Assembly: GCA_037074765.1 (NCBI GenBank)
Contig: JBAMDO010000173.1
Span: 1-64,000 of the forward strand
DNA from: Mansonella perstans
Taxonomy: Eukaryota > Nematoda > Chromadorea > Rhabditida > Onchocercidae
Direction: 5' to 3'
Length of the DNA stretch: 64,000 bases
Below the pieces are notes generated by a model. It saw only the letters and a program-made list of their open reading frames with translations, was not told the DNA's origin and did no database searches. Below are positions 1 to 12,010 of this stretch, piece after piece. The position numbers and the translations under genes are program-made. Within the stretch, counting starts at the first letter, position 1, and every line of letters starts with the position of its first letter.

Positions 1-1146
1 CGCTCCTCCTTTACGACGGTAAAGGACTATTATCAGATCTCGATGACACAAACCACTGCCGAACACAAAGTGGTAAGTGCGTGTTGCAGACCAGTATCAT
101 AATATGGGACAACACACAGGCAACAAATAAATGCCTCTACAAAAGAATTGGGAGATACAACGCCCAAATATATGAAAATCACGTAATGATAGAGGATCTG
201 CAAACGTCACTCACCTTCGAGAGGAACGAGAAGCTACAAGATACAACTTGTAAGTTTTCTAAACCTCATCTTATGAACGGAGACATAATCATCGATGAAG
301 GAGTCGATCAAGGGCAATCAACAAGTACGGTGAATTCGGATTCCAAGAATCAGCTCATCATGAAGGAACTAAGCAGGGAGGAGGAAATCAAAACAAGTAA
401 ATTTGATCCTGAAAATATTAAGTTTCAGTATATTTTTGATATTACAAATTACAACTTAGACAACAATTAATGAGACACAACGACGAAGTTGTGAAAAAGA
501 AATAATTTATTGCTCTAATAGAATGGCTATCAACCAGTGACCCGACGTTAGCAGCTAAATTATTACTCCAGAGAAGTGATATTATAGCTAACAGGGTTAA
601 TGACAAGTTATATATAGCACCCTGCAATAATAATAACTCCGAATGGAAAAGAGTCGAATTCAAAGCAGGGATCGTCAGCAAATTTGAAGTCGAAAGAATC
701 GACGCGGAGTTAGAAATATTGGCACAGAAACACGAAATCATCAACTTGAGGACCAATCTACCGAAGTCAAAGTTACTTTGGACCGAAGTAGAACAACAAG
801 GAGAAGAACTAATCGAACAGATAACGATACAATTCGAGAAAACGACAAAAACCATAGAAGAAGAATTAACACTTATAATAGCTCACTGGAAATTCATTGC
901 TATCGGTATATGTAGTCTTATATTTCTATTCTTGATAATTGTAGTAGAATTGAAATTTAAATTAATTAACTTTATCTTTCATTTTCTATGTATCAAATTT
1001 ACAAAGCCCACGGAATACATTCCTATGAGAATAGTCCAAGTTCCCCTAAATGAACACGACAGTAAAAATCCCTATAATAATTACATTCCTTTATCATATA
1101 ATCCAGTTATACATTCATCAAACCCAGCAATTCCCCCTCTCCGGAA
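1..1146 (+). pseudogene. Envelope-like 3' region of a BEL/Pao LTR retrotransposon, broken
   Basis: Two open stretches in different frames precede the LTR. The first is open from the window edge to a stop at 468-470 and has several cysteines like an ectodomain. The second is open from about 506 to 1183 and runs a few codons into the LTR. It contains a strongly hydrophobic segment near 890-960, read as a membrane anchor, followed by a cytoplasmic-like tail. The frame is broken between about 470 and 506 by stops in both frames, so the copy looks inactive. The location directly upstream of an LTR, plus the membrane segment, suggests an envelope-like ORF as some nematode BEL/Pao elements carry. 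The family call rests on the gag piece downstream; no viral glycoprotein motif was positively identified. The 5' part of the element lies outside the window. Confidence 0.5.
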
Positions 1147-1667
1147 TGTCGCGAAAGTCGCGAAATTTAAAATAAAATCATAAGGAATATATTCCGTGAA
1201 GTTACTTTTGAATATTTTTTCGCATACTATAATTATTCTCACATACTATAATTATATCTGTTCTAAACTTTATGGGATTATCTATAATTTATTTTACCTT
1301 AAGCACCTTTAATTGCTAGATCCCGTGTCTTCTCCTTACTATTTCTCATCGTAGCACACCATGATCTGGTCTATTAAGTTATTAGTCGGACTATATCAAA
1401 GTATTTCTGTCCATCAAATGACTAGATCCGCCTCTTCTTCTAGACTATATAAACTGTACCAAACTCACAATCTTCATTCCAATCTTGATTCCAAGATTCG
1501 TGCTAAGCAAGTTCTCCAAGCTTCGCTCACGCTGTTTCTATTATTTATCATTCAACTCACTCTTCGCTCTAATAAAAGGGTTCAGTCATCCAAACTTCGA
1601 GGTGTTCCTACATTCAATTGAACGCACTCCACTCACCAACGGTTGCGCAACAAAAAATTTCCCGACA
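1147..1667 (+). repeat. LTR of BEL/Pao element, forward copy (521 bp)
   Basis: This 521-bp block begins TGTCGCG and ends CCCGACA, so it has TG...CA ends. It is preceded by a C-rich polypyrimidine stretch ending CTCCGGAA and followed by a primer-binding-site-like segment. The same 521 bases recur in reverse complement at 2199-2719 with one difference seen by eye (1276 versus 2590). An AATAAA-like signal (CTAATAAAAGG) sits near 1569-1579 and a TATATAAA box near 1446-1453. The 86-codon ORF inside is simply LTR sequence, since the identical ORF occurs in the inverted copy. Confidence 0.85.
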
Positions 1668-1672
1668 GAATT

Positions 1673-1690
1673 TGGTGCCACGAGCCGGGA
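1673..1690 (+). other. Candidate primer binding site
   Basis: The 18 bases TGGTGCCACGAGCCGGGA start five bases after the LTR. They begin with TGG, as expected for pairing with the CCA end of a tRNA. Which tRNA is meant was not determined. The position between LTR and gag supports the reading. Confidence 0.5.
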
Positions 1691-1699
1691 ACGGACGGA

Positions 1700-2198
1700 A
1701 TGTCCTCATCAGTCGTCCAATCAGCGCAACCAGCAATCGGCAGGATTGCCGAACTTCTGGAGGAGATTAACGAACTCGACCTAACACAGCCAGACCGGAA
1801 CCTCTCCCCAGAAGAACAGAACAAACAATACGAAACGAAGAAACGTATTGTTCGAAATAAGGCGAAACAACTGGAGATGTACGCCAATAACTTGGAGGTG
1901 ATCAACGATAAGTGGCTAACTCTCATACAGCAAACGACAATAGCGACGAAAAGGAAGGAAGAAGAAGAGAAGTATGAGAGGATGGTCACTGACAAACAGG
2001 GAATCCTCCACATGATAAATAAGAGCAAGGAAGCAATCATTATCCTTGACTCTTACTATAATGAATTAGCAATCCAGCAGGAGAAGTCATCGTCCACGAG
2101 GGAAAGGGTAATGGCCAATCCCTCACCCGTTTGCCATTCAACGGTAAACCTACCAAAGTTACCACTGCCAACCTTCAGTGGCGACATCAAGCTAATTC
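1700..2198 (+). pseudogene. 5' part of BEL/Pao gag, truncated
   Basis: An ORF with ATG at 1700 runs to the edge of the inverted LTR. Its product is a charged, helical, coiled-coil-like Gag N-terminus. It ends in PKLPLPTFSGD, the motif that introduces the capsid-proximal region in BEL/Pao Gag proteins. The ORF stops being gag at 2198, where the inverted LTR begins, so only about 165 codons remain and all of the protease/polymerase region is missing here. The junction reads AAGCTAATTC then TGTCGGG. The five bases AATTC also follow the LTR (as GAATT, read outward) on both sides, which suggests a microhomology join. Confidence 0.7.
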
Positions 2199-2719
2199 TG
2201 TCGGGAAATTTTTTGTTGCGCAACCGTTGGTGAGTGGAGTGCGTTCAATTGAATGTAGGAACACCTCGAAGTTTGGATGACTGAACCCTTTTATTAGAGC
2301 GAAGAGTGAGTTGAATGATAAATAATAGAAACAGCGTGAGCGAAGCTTGGAGAACTTGCTTAGCACGAATCTTGGAATCAAGATTGGAATGAAGATTGTG
2401 AGTTTGGTACAGTTTATATAGTCTAGAAGAAGAGGCGGATCTAGTCATTTGATGGACAGAAATACTTTGATATAGTCCGACTAATAACTTAATAGACCAG
2501 ATCATGGTGTGCTACGATGAGAAATAGTAAGGAGAAGACACGGGATCTAGCAATTAAAGGTGCTTAAGGTAAAATAAATTATAGATAATTCCATAAAGTT
2601 TAGAACAGATATAATTATAGTATGTGAGAATAATTATAGTATGCGAAAAAATATTCAAAAGTAACTTCACGGAATATATTCCTTATGATTTTATTTTAAA
2701 TTTCGCGACTTTCGCGACA
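2199..2719 (-). repeat. LTR of the same family, inverted copy (521 bp)
   Basis: This is the reverse complement of 1147-1667, same length, with a single substitution noticed. On its outer side (2720 onward) the sequence is not retroelement-like, so this is probably the host-facing end of a 5' LTR. No 4-6 bp target duplication is seen between the bases before 2199 and after 2719, which argues against a simple solo-LTR insertion into gag. Confidence 0.85.
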
Positions 2720-2720
2720 G

Positions 2721-2843
2721 TATTATCAGGATACGTTCCGACCCATCACCAAAAATGCAAACAACGCAATGATGGAGTTTGAGCACTATGAAGATACCCA
2801 ATCAATGTCGAGCACGGGAACATCTGAAGCGTATCAATTTTAA
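2721..2843 (+). other. Short open frame abutting the inverted LTR; possible host 3' exon
   Basis: An open frame of 40 codons runs from the LTR edge to a TAA at 2841-2843 and ends in STGTSEAYQF. It is less AT-rich than the surroundings and its composition (Asn, Thr, Ser, Glu) looks protein-like. It could be the last exon of a host gene whose upstream part was displaced by the element, or leftover element sequence. I do not recognise it. Confidence 0.2.
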
Positions 2844-5551
2844 AAGCGCTAGTGTAAAACTAAAATCAAGATCCAGGGTCCTGATTTTGTGTCTACAACT
2901 TTTTTCCTAATTAGAGTTGAATGAATTTCGCGAACATCGCAAGAAATAATTTTAAATCTTTTAATACATCTCATTCAACGAAATTATCGTGTTATTTTGT
3001 TCTTCACGAAACCATGACAAATGTTGAGAAAACAAACGGTAATTTCAATTTTCAGAGTTTGGTGCCCAATCAACAAGCAAGAGCTTATAACCCAAATTTT
3101 TCGAAAGAAACTGAAGCAAACAGTAGGCGTCATTCAGATTTTGCTAGTTCGTTTGTTTGGTTCGTATACGTACTATGCGAAATGCTGAAATTGTTCAACT
3201 TGAGTACTGCATCCATTATTGTGCTTTCATGCATTTTCTTTTTTTTTCGAAGTCTTTAGCAGTAAATACTGCTCGAAATTTACAGCAGTCCTTTGCTTGA
3301 GAAAAATCAGATCAATAGCGGTGGCATTTCCCGAGGATAATATCAAAAACAAAAACATAACAGAATGGAAGATTTATAAGAAATACGAATAAATTTGAAT
3401 CCTGCCCTTAAGAGGTCGTATGCATCGTGAAAAATGTTGTTGTCATTCATTGTGCAGCTTTAATCTTGCTCTGATATTCTGGCCGACAAAATGTTTTGTC
3501 CTTTGCCTAAAAAAATTTGCGATATTGATGCCTCATGTTCTATATGGATTATTTTGACTAATATATAGCAGTTCGTACGAAATATATGTCTTTTATTTAT
3601 ATGTTCTCAGAATACATGGAGTGTTCTTCCAAACAATCGAAATCAAAAAAATCAAATTTCTATGCGGTACGATAACAGTAACTAAAATTGTCTAACGGGA
3701 AATATTTACAGTTCTCATACATCCGTCAATATTTCCGTGCCAGTGATGATTGTTTTTTGGTGTTTCCATTTATTTATATCTTTATATTAAGTTATTTATT
3801 CCACTAGGATTTTGCGCGTTACATATTTGGCGTTTATGATATAACTACGGCATTAAATTGATCGATAATTCCCTTAAAAAACACTTCGGTTATCAATAAG
3901 CTCCGGAAACACGTTGGTCGGCTATTAATTTCCAGAATTATTTATGAACGCAGATAAATTCTTCTTATGCAAAGCTCAAAATTTTTATTCAGTACACCCG
4001 AATTTTCTATCAGTTTTTTTAGAAAAACAAAGACGTACATGTATAGTGTAAAATAAATTGCAACTCATTTTTAGCTCTATTTGTCACAAATTTAGTTATA
4101 AATTGTTGGACATTTTTATATCGATGTTATTTAGATAGGAGAGTATAAAGCCTGTACGGTATAAAATCAGTTTAACAAAGTTGAAGAAAAGTGATAAAAA
4201 ATGATAATGAAATGATGAAACAAGTTAGATTTAAATTACTGTTTAGAACAACAGTTTGGCAAAATTGTAATGAGATCATAGAAAAATATAAAAAAATACC
4301 AGAATAGAATAAATAAATGGCTAATGAATATAGCATATTCAGAGAAAATAAGCAGTTTCGGCTGAGTAATTTGAAAAAATGAACATATTTGGAATCCATG
4401 CATAGTTGATGTGATTACACTGCTATCATGGCCTTAGCACAGAAGATAAAAGTTGTCAAGAAAAGCTATTCAGTGCCTCACCCACTAAACCAAAAAATTT
4501 TGACATGACGAATTACAGAATTCTCCGGGGTTTAAGAAATGCATATTGTTAAGGAACTTTGCAAATAATAATAAGTATACAGTAGGGAGAAGTCATCTAT
4601 GAAATTAAAAATCAGCATTATTCTGAATTATGTTATTATTTAATTTTTTTAAACATTTAAAACACACGTTGTTATTATTGATTTGCAATAGCATAAAGCT
4701 GGTTATTCCTCTAATTTCTGCAACAAACCGAGTAATTGAGAACTTTGCAAATAGATGTAATTGTTCCTAATTGTTGTTTATTGCAAAAATGACTTGAAAG
4801 TAAAATTAAGAAATAAGATCAATTACCGAGAGAGGTTCATTTATACTAGTTATTGTGAGAATATTACTTTCTGCGTTTGCAGCGCAACGGATCACTGAAT
4901 AAATAAATAGAACACTGTGGTATCACTTAGTCGAATTTCGTTGATGGTATACCATATATCATTTTTATGCCCAAATTTTTTTTTATTTTTTGCAGTTTCA
5001 TGCTCCTGGTAATATGAATTTCTTAAATATGTGAAAATTGAGAAATTAAGGATTCTTTTCCGTTAGAAAAAATTACACTTCACTGTTATAGGTGAGAGCA
5101 TGACCCAGCAAGAGTCCGATAAGCATAATGCATGAAAAAACGATGGAATTTTTTTTCACTTTTGTATTCGACATCCTTAAAACAGCATCGAAAAAAGTTT
5201 TATTTTTTGTTGTTTCTAAGAAGCTATCATTAGATATCACTGGCATCACTGATAAAGCTGCCAGTTAAAAGTGATAGAACCGATACATGAATTTGAATAA
5301 TTGACTTCACAACTGCAAGTTCAACAGTTAGTGTTATTTTTTCTGAAATATCATGCTTTTTAATTTGCAAGGAAATTTTCAATTTAGTTGGAAAATAAAC
5401 ATTCATTAGAGTTTGAGAATACTCAACTTTGCAGCATTACCATGTCTGACGAAGATGAAAAAATAGATCTTGTTTACAACAAGCGATTTTCAAATGATGC
5501 ATCAAACAAACATCTAAAAGCAATGAAATTATATGATTCGTGAAAAAGAAG
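2844..5551. other. Intergenic, no gene seen
   Basis: This is AT-rich sequence with homopolymer runs and no ORF of convincing composition. The longest ORF (2921-3259, +) is judged spurious. No tRNA-like structure or long repeat was noticed. Confidence 0.5.
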
Positions 5552-7238
5552 TTACGGTTCAGTGGGATAAAAGAATGCCATAATTCGATCTTCGCCGTAC
5601 TCATTGCTAGCAACGCACGTGTATACTCCTAAGTCTTCCCACTGTGTATCATAGATAATCAAATCTCCATTTGATAATACCTGAAATAACGGTAAATTTT
5701 TGAAATGCTTCTTGACAATCGTATTTAAAGGCATTATCTTTCATTAAATCAAGACTTGATTCAATTTTTACATGTTTTAATTTAATCGCATTTACTTTGT
5801 ATTTTTTAACGTTGTCGAGTTTATAATTTTCCTCATTGTACCAAGTGATATTTGGTCGGGGAGTTCCATTAACTCGACAGAACAGTTGTACTGTTGCACC
5901 AGATCTTTCGAAGCGACCATCTGTCCACATGCTTATTACGGGCGGTGAATGATTATGCGAGCACTTCGTGTTGTCTTCTGAAAGTTTCATTAAAAGTGAA
6001 GGAAGCTGAAAATGCAGGATTCTGAACGTATAGTACTGAAGGCAAGGAATTATAAACAAATATTGTATGGAAGGATTGAAACTCGCCAACGACAACGATT
6101 GTTGCACTCTCCAGTTTCCGATAACCATTACTCGCTAAGCATTTATATTCAGCTGTATCTTTATTTTTGATACAGGGAATGACCATCTTGGATACAGTTA
6201 CACCATACTGTATGGTACTAAGACCAGCATTATTCAGTTTTTCCGCAGCATTGCTTTCATTTACGGCATAAATCACATTACCATTACGGACCCTGTAAGA
6301 TACGTTATGAGGTATGCCCCATGCAACACAATTAAGAAATATTCCAAAGTAACATAAGTATTGTTTGGAATTTTATGTTGCGCTTTAACGTAGCTTCGAT
6401 AGAGATAATCAGCTACTCATGCGTCAGCACCAGCAGAAGTCTCTAAGATTGCTGCAGGCGAGAAATCACTAGTTCGGCCACTCAAAACTAACTGGTACAT
6501 TGATAAATAAGTATACCTAGTATATTCAATCCATTTTTATAAAAATCAAATAGCGAGAGATTTGATTGACAAATGAAATGAAACATACCATTCGATGACT
6601 GGTGGTGGAATGCCAATTGCTTCACATTTCAATGCAAGTTCGCCTCCCACAGTTCTTCCAACTTTCTTTGATGTTTTGGTAAATTTCAAATAAGGAGCTT
6701 CAGTTAAATGTTCTAGAATTATTTTTTACTATAAACGTGTCTTTGAGGAAGTACTATAACTGAGTTATATCACAAGACTCAACACAAAAAGTCTGTGATA
6801 TAACCGTGCAGTTCATATCCTATATTCTCCTTTTTTTGGCTTATCACAGAAAACTTCATTTTTGAGTAACACCACAGGTTGGGAGTCTATTTACAATGTA
6901 AATTTAAGATAATATGTTTTTGCTGCAAAATATTACCGGTACCCGAGAATTTTAACTACCAAAAACAACCTGCATTAAAATTCTTGTTCAGTGCTTTTAT
7001 ATTCTTTTTAATAGCTGCTTTCACAATCTGAAATGTTCGTAATATCTTAATTTTCAAAGAAACAATCCAGCACAGTTAGATAGCAAGAAGAAAATCAGGA
7101 AATAATCTTTTTTTAATATTGTTGAAAAACGTGGCTCACGTGATTTTTTTTAAAAATGTTTCGTTGACGTGGTATAGATATTGTTAAAGAAATCAAAATC
7201 AGTAAACAGATTATTGTGAAATCAGCAACATGGAGCAT
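5552..7238 (-). CDS. Secreted two-Ig-domain protein, ZIG-family-like
   Basis: Five exons (7238-7169, 6712-6589, 6292-6087, 5977-5796, 5680-5552) join in frame to 236 aa. The first exon encodes a signal peptide starting MLHVADFTIICLLILIS. Ig domain 1 has its Cys in ALKCEAIG, the core Trp created across the exon 2/3 junction (EW-VRNG), and the partner Cys in EYKCLASN. Ig domain 2 has its Cys in VQLFCRVNG, Trp in NITWYNE, and ends DLGVYTCVASN. The C-terminus EDRIMAFFYPTEP resembles the nematode ZIG-2/3/4 group, which are small secreted two-Ig proteins that help maintain neuron position. Length and architecture match that group. A TTTTTCAG acceptor lies 18 nt before the ATG. Two junctions are less certain: the first donor is a weak GTCAAC, and exon 3 needs either a GC donor at 6086 (GCGAGT) or a GT donor 17 bases further inside. 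The exact paralogue is not determined. Confidence 0.75.
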
Positions 7239-7256
7239 TCTCCGCGAGGAATGTAG

Positions 7257-7264
7257 CTGAAAAA
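7257..7264 (-). promoter_or_regulatory. Candidate spliced-leader acceptor of the ZIG-like gene
   Basis: TTTTTCAG, a near-perfect nematode 3' splice site, lies 18 nt upstream of the ATG at 7238, with no obvious upstream coding exon. This is the usual spacing for SL1 trans-splicing. Inference only. Confidence 0.45.
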
Positions 7265-8732
7265 TAATAAAGCACTCATTCCTCCTTAAAAAGCAAATCG
7301 CCAACAGAATCGTTGTAGTAATGAAAACTGCCAAAAGTTCGCTATCGTATATACTGGAAAGCATTCCTTGCTGTACAGGACAAATTAAAAAAAAATACAA
7401 AAACTAAAAGGTTAATCATCGCATGCTAAATATTTTAAATAAGTCGCTGAAGCACTGGAACGTCTAGAATTTGTGCAGAATTTAAATGCACGGAAAACAT
7501 AGGTATTTCTAGAAGATGTTTTTCTTCAAACTTAAGATGTGAACTTCATAGGTGTTTTGTAAAGAGATTCGGAATAAATGAAAATCAAATCTAATGAAAT
7601 GATTCTGCAGTGCACTGCTAAATAGCAGCAGTGAAATTGGTTTTAGCAACGACTTTGGCAATTATCAAAAAAAAAAACTAAAAAAATAATGAATTAAAAA
7701 GTTTTATGCCTCAACAAATTAATCTTACTTTAGAAAATATCAGATTCAGAGATTCAGAAGTGCATCAGAAGTGTAAATCTGTTAGGCCTTTATTAAGTGA
7801 TACGTGCGACACACACATGTTCCACATAATTTTTTAACATTACTGTGAAAAAATTCGCTAAGAATAGTCTGAAGTAAGATTTTTATTTTTCTTTTAAAAT
7901 CAAAAATTTAATATCGTCCTATGCTAATCATCTAGTATACAAATCAATAAACGACTGATTTGATCTTGCATTGGAATTAATTTCACAAAGATGATGAATT
8001 ATGCGAACACTTCGAATTTATTCATTTTCAAGTTAATTGATGCTTATAGGCATTTAAAAATGTTCTTTTTTATAGCCGAAATTCAAATATTATTGTCATA
8101 TCTATAAAAAAAGATCCAATCCATGATAAAGATGGTTTGACAAATGCTGATACCGTAAATGATTCATTTCATGTATTATAAAGAATATGGTAAAAGAATG
8201 AGTTATGACTCTTTTATTTTTGATTAACAGAATTATGGTATCAATTCTGTGTCGGACTGTTGATGCTCAAAAAAAGTGTTTCTAATAGTGTGTTCCGTAT
8301 GTAATCCTAGAGTAGTTATTTATTTGCTTTTTAGAGCTGTCAAAATGAAAAGCTGTTGTCAAAATATATATCTCAAAGACAAGATGTAAAAATTGAGAGA
8401 GTCCAATGAAATATTTTTTATTTCGATAGACTACAAATACTGAATTTATTCCGCATATACATATATATATATACATTTAACAACTCAGTATATTGAATTA
8501 TACACGCTATATATATGTTAATTGGACTTCCTGATTTTTCCTTAATTCTGGCCTTTGATTATTCTATTTCATTGTTAACATTTTAGCGTGAACATTTTGT
8601 GGCATTTTGCATTTTGCGTGTGTAATTCACAATGCTGTATCTTTATTAATGTGATGTCCCTTTCCTAATTATCCATAAAATATAAAATATTTCCCATATG
8701 TCAATGATTCACTTTTGCATTCAAATTCACAG
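7265..8732. other. Intergenic, no gene seen
   Basis: AT-rich sequence including a short (TA)n tract at about 8457-8475. The ORF at 7113-7400 (-) overlaps the real first exon of the ZIG-like gene but extends too far upstream. No other coding signal is seen. Confidence 0.4.
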
Positions 8733-8895
8733 TTTAAATTCAACACAGAATCCACAAAATGCTGAAAAAAGGATGATGGCGTTTTATAGAAAATGGTATA
8801 GCAAAGTAGCCTTTAGAAGGAGAATGGGATCTGAAAAGTTCAGTTATAAAATGCCAATGAATACTGACGATATTTCGTTTGACGATGCTTTATAA
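8733..8895 (+). CDS. Possible terminal exon of a small secreted peptide precursor
   Basis: After a good acceptor (AAATTCACAG ending at 8732) an open frame runs to a TAA at 8893-8895. It contains two basic cleavage-like sites, KR and RRR, that flank the 14-residue stretch MMAFYRKWYSKVAF, then an acidic tail ending DDISFDDAL. This layout resembles neuropeptide-like precursors, but no signal-peptide exon was found upstream and the peptide is not one I recognise. It may be chance. Confidence 0.2.
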
Positions 8896-11582
8896 TGAAT
8901 ATCAAGATGGGAAGACATCAGACATCATTTGCCTAAAGAAAATTTTGAAACGTAGATTCCTAATCAAGATTTATTGATTTGAAAAAGACATAACAAGTTT
9001 GACTTTTCATGTTCCGTTAGAAAAATTGAAACCACCTTTCCTCTTCACCACGCAAATTGGAAAAAGCGAATTGCATTCTTAAACACGTTCGTCTTGCTCA
9101 AATGAAAGGCTAATTTCGAATGATAACGGCAAAATTTTATAAATGCCATAATGGTTTAAAATGAATATGAAAAGATCCTCCCAAAACAATATTCTTAATT
9201 TTTAGGCTCGAACATCGCCATTTTAAAAATATACCAATAAAATATATTTCTCGACCTCTACTACCGTCGTCGTTTGGCTATGACAATCAACTCCAGTGTT
9301 TTAAATTACCATGGTAATTTGTTCTCAATTTTCATGTTATATCTCCAAATTTTTTATAACTGCACAGATAATTTAATGTTGAGAACAGTTTTTTACCAAT
9401 AACTCGATAACTTTTATGAGCCTGGAAGTTTTTGAAAGAGTATATCAATTTCGTCAAGTGAAGCGTACGCAATCTTACGCAAACTGAAGAATCGCTATCT
9501 TTGTAAGTTAAACTCAAATTTCAATTTGTACGGCTCATGTTATGACTGCAACAAAATATCTTCACTTCTTGATGAAGGTAGCTGATTGCTAATCTGACCA
9601 GATTTGATATCCTTCGACAGCGACTTACAAATATAGATAGATGTCGATAAGTGAAGTAGCGTTGGCAGAAGTGGCCTAGCTCGTATCATGGCAGTCAAGC
9701 AACATCGCATAAAATAGACTGCAAATAAGTGCTCCAGTCTTCTTTCTTTACAGTAAAATTATGCTTCTTCCGTCAGTTGGGTGATACAATGGTCACATTT
9801 TGTTGATATCAAATCAATCATTGCTTCTGCATATGAATCCATTAATTTGCAAATGATTCATCTTCAGGTTCTATCTACCCTTTGTTGACAAAAAAATTAC
9901 GAAAAAGATTTCGTTCTGCGCAGAAGAAATTAAGTCGTTAAAAGTGAATTTTTCGCCACTTCTTGCTTTCACACATATATGATGTCCAAGAAAAATGCTT
10001 TTGTGAATGCTTGTCGACCAGATAACACTGACGTCAATCAGCTTACTTTCTTATAAACATGCAAATACAATTCGACTCAATTAAAAGAAATTTTTACATT
10101 TAGTAATTTTAAGTATAAAATTTAAACATTTGAATCACATAAAATCCACATAAAATGGATTGCAAATAAGTGCTCCAATCTCTCTAATGAGAACCCGGAG
10201 TGCAGGGACATCAGTAATCGGATAAATAGAAATAGATTTAAAGGAAATATTACAATCACAAAAAGCAAACATGAAAAAAGCATGAGGGAATAAACTTTGC
10301 AGCAAAGCCATAACAAGCGTTGCTAATGCAACTGAAACAGAGTTATTTCAGCAATAACTTTTTATAATCCAATTAACCATTTATATCCCTTGCACACACA
10401 TGCATCACTCAATACATCATCTTCATAGAAATTTTTACTGGATCGTTTGCACCCACTTTATCAAAGAATTTTCAAAGCATTTAAAAAAATTAATATCATA
10501 AAGGTTAATTATACTGTACCTGAAGTATCTAAAGCTGAGGATTTTCCAAAATGTCAGATAAAATGTTTTTAGAGCATTTTTGCTTTCATTAGCAGTAAGC
10601 AACTAAAGTAGGATTGTCGAATTCTCAGAGATTTGTGCAAAACATATCGATTATTTGCTTCTCTACTCATGCAAATTAAAGTTTAGCAGATGTTTTCATT
10701 CTCAAATGCTAACACTCTACGTGTACCGATTAAACAATCATTATGATTGCCAGAATAAAAGACTTTGCTAAGAACTGTGCTATCATTCAAGAGCATTACT
10801 TCACTCTCGTGATGTAATTCAAATCCGATTTCCAGAAGAGAGGAACAACTTTAGTTTGGAAAGATGTGCCATTTTACTTCATGCAAAGCTATTTGCTTCA
10901 TCACATCATGTCGATGGAATAACCCAATTAGAATATTTCTAACAAAATCTTTCCCTTTCAGTCCTAATTTTCCCTTAGCAAGGTTAATATAAAACTCATT
11001 GCAATATATATTTCTACGTACAACTATAAAAAGCTCATATTCTCTGTTTCAAAATAGTAAATCAACATGCATTCTCTCTCAGAAAACAAGACACAAAAAA
11101 TAAACATGAGAGTCGTAGAGCTATTCTGCAACTACCATTTAAAATCGAAAACACGCAGTCACCGTGAACATCAGCTGTGAACTTTGAGCACCATATGCTT
11201 TGCATTTTTATCTCGTCAGTAGGTTGTATTTATTAAAAAAGGCAATAAATGTGAGGTCCCTTCAAATAAAAAGAGCAAAAATTCGGGAGAATTCTCCATA
11301 AATTTGATGACCCATATAAATAAACCACAGCTAAACTCCTAAGGACCGCCCTAAAAAAGTTTAAAGACTCTGGATTGAAAGATCGCCCTAACTGAATATT
11401 ATATTATATATCGAAGTGCTGTGCAGTAATCGCTTTCAAGTTTTTTTATTTTTTTTAAAAAACCAATAATCGCTTCTACGCTGTAATACGATTTGGTAAA
11501 ATGATGATTCAATGGAATGTAAAGCCACATGCATGGAACACCACTGCAATATCCAAATTATCCCATAAGCATGACAAAACTG
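8896..11582. other. Intergenic, no gene seen
   Basis: AT-rich non-coding DNA. A short motif around GCAAATAAGTGCTCCA occurs twice, at about 9722-9737 and 10165-10180. Nothing else stands out. Confidence 0.4.
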
Positions 11583-11738
11583 ATGCCAAACTTTTGAACC
11601 TCATTTGTTTAGTTGACAAAAATGCCTCCTCTTAACTAAGAAATCTCATGATAAAGACAGTACTGCAGTTACTGACAAACAAACCAAAGAACCTGATGTA
11701 AAATGCACATGAAATCTTAAAGAGGATTATTTTTATGG
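11583..11738 (+). repeat. Diverged direct repeat, copy 1
   Basis: About 150 bp that recurs at 12011-12151. Shared blocks include CTCATGATAAAGA, TACTGCAGTTA and CCTGATGTAAAATGCACATG. The copies differ by many substitutions and small indels, so the duplication or insertion is old. Confidence 0.6.
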
Positions 11739-12010
11739 GTCCAAAAAGATAAGCTAAACATTTCATATACAGAGCAAATAATTTTAAAAAATATATATAA
11801 TACGAAGACCCCTGACAATTGATATGAAAAGTTCTACAGTCCTACCATTACCGTTGAAATCTATGCCATTAAGGAAACATGATATGAAATAGTAAGTCAC
11901 AATATGATTATTATAACGGTATTATTACAATCTATCACCTGCCAATCTCAAATTAAGAAGAAATTATATCACTCACTAAAATCAAACTGCCGAAATAAAT
12001 CACGTATCCA

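Noticed and set aside
442..855. Minus-strand ORF of 137 codons
   Set aside because: Antisense shadow of the envelope-like region of the retroelement; repetitive Ser/Cys composition with no family match.
1361..1621. 86-codon ORF, repeated at 2245-2505 (-)
   Set aside because: The identical ORF occurs in both LTR copies, so it is LTR sequence and not a gene.
2921..3259. 112-codon plus-strand ORF
   Set aside because: Asn/Ser/Phe-rich, no splice or start context, no recognisable domain; probably chance in AT-rich DNA.
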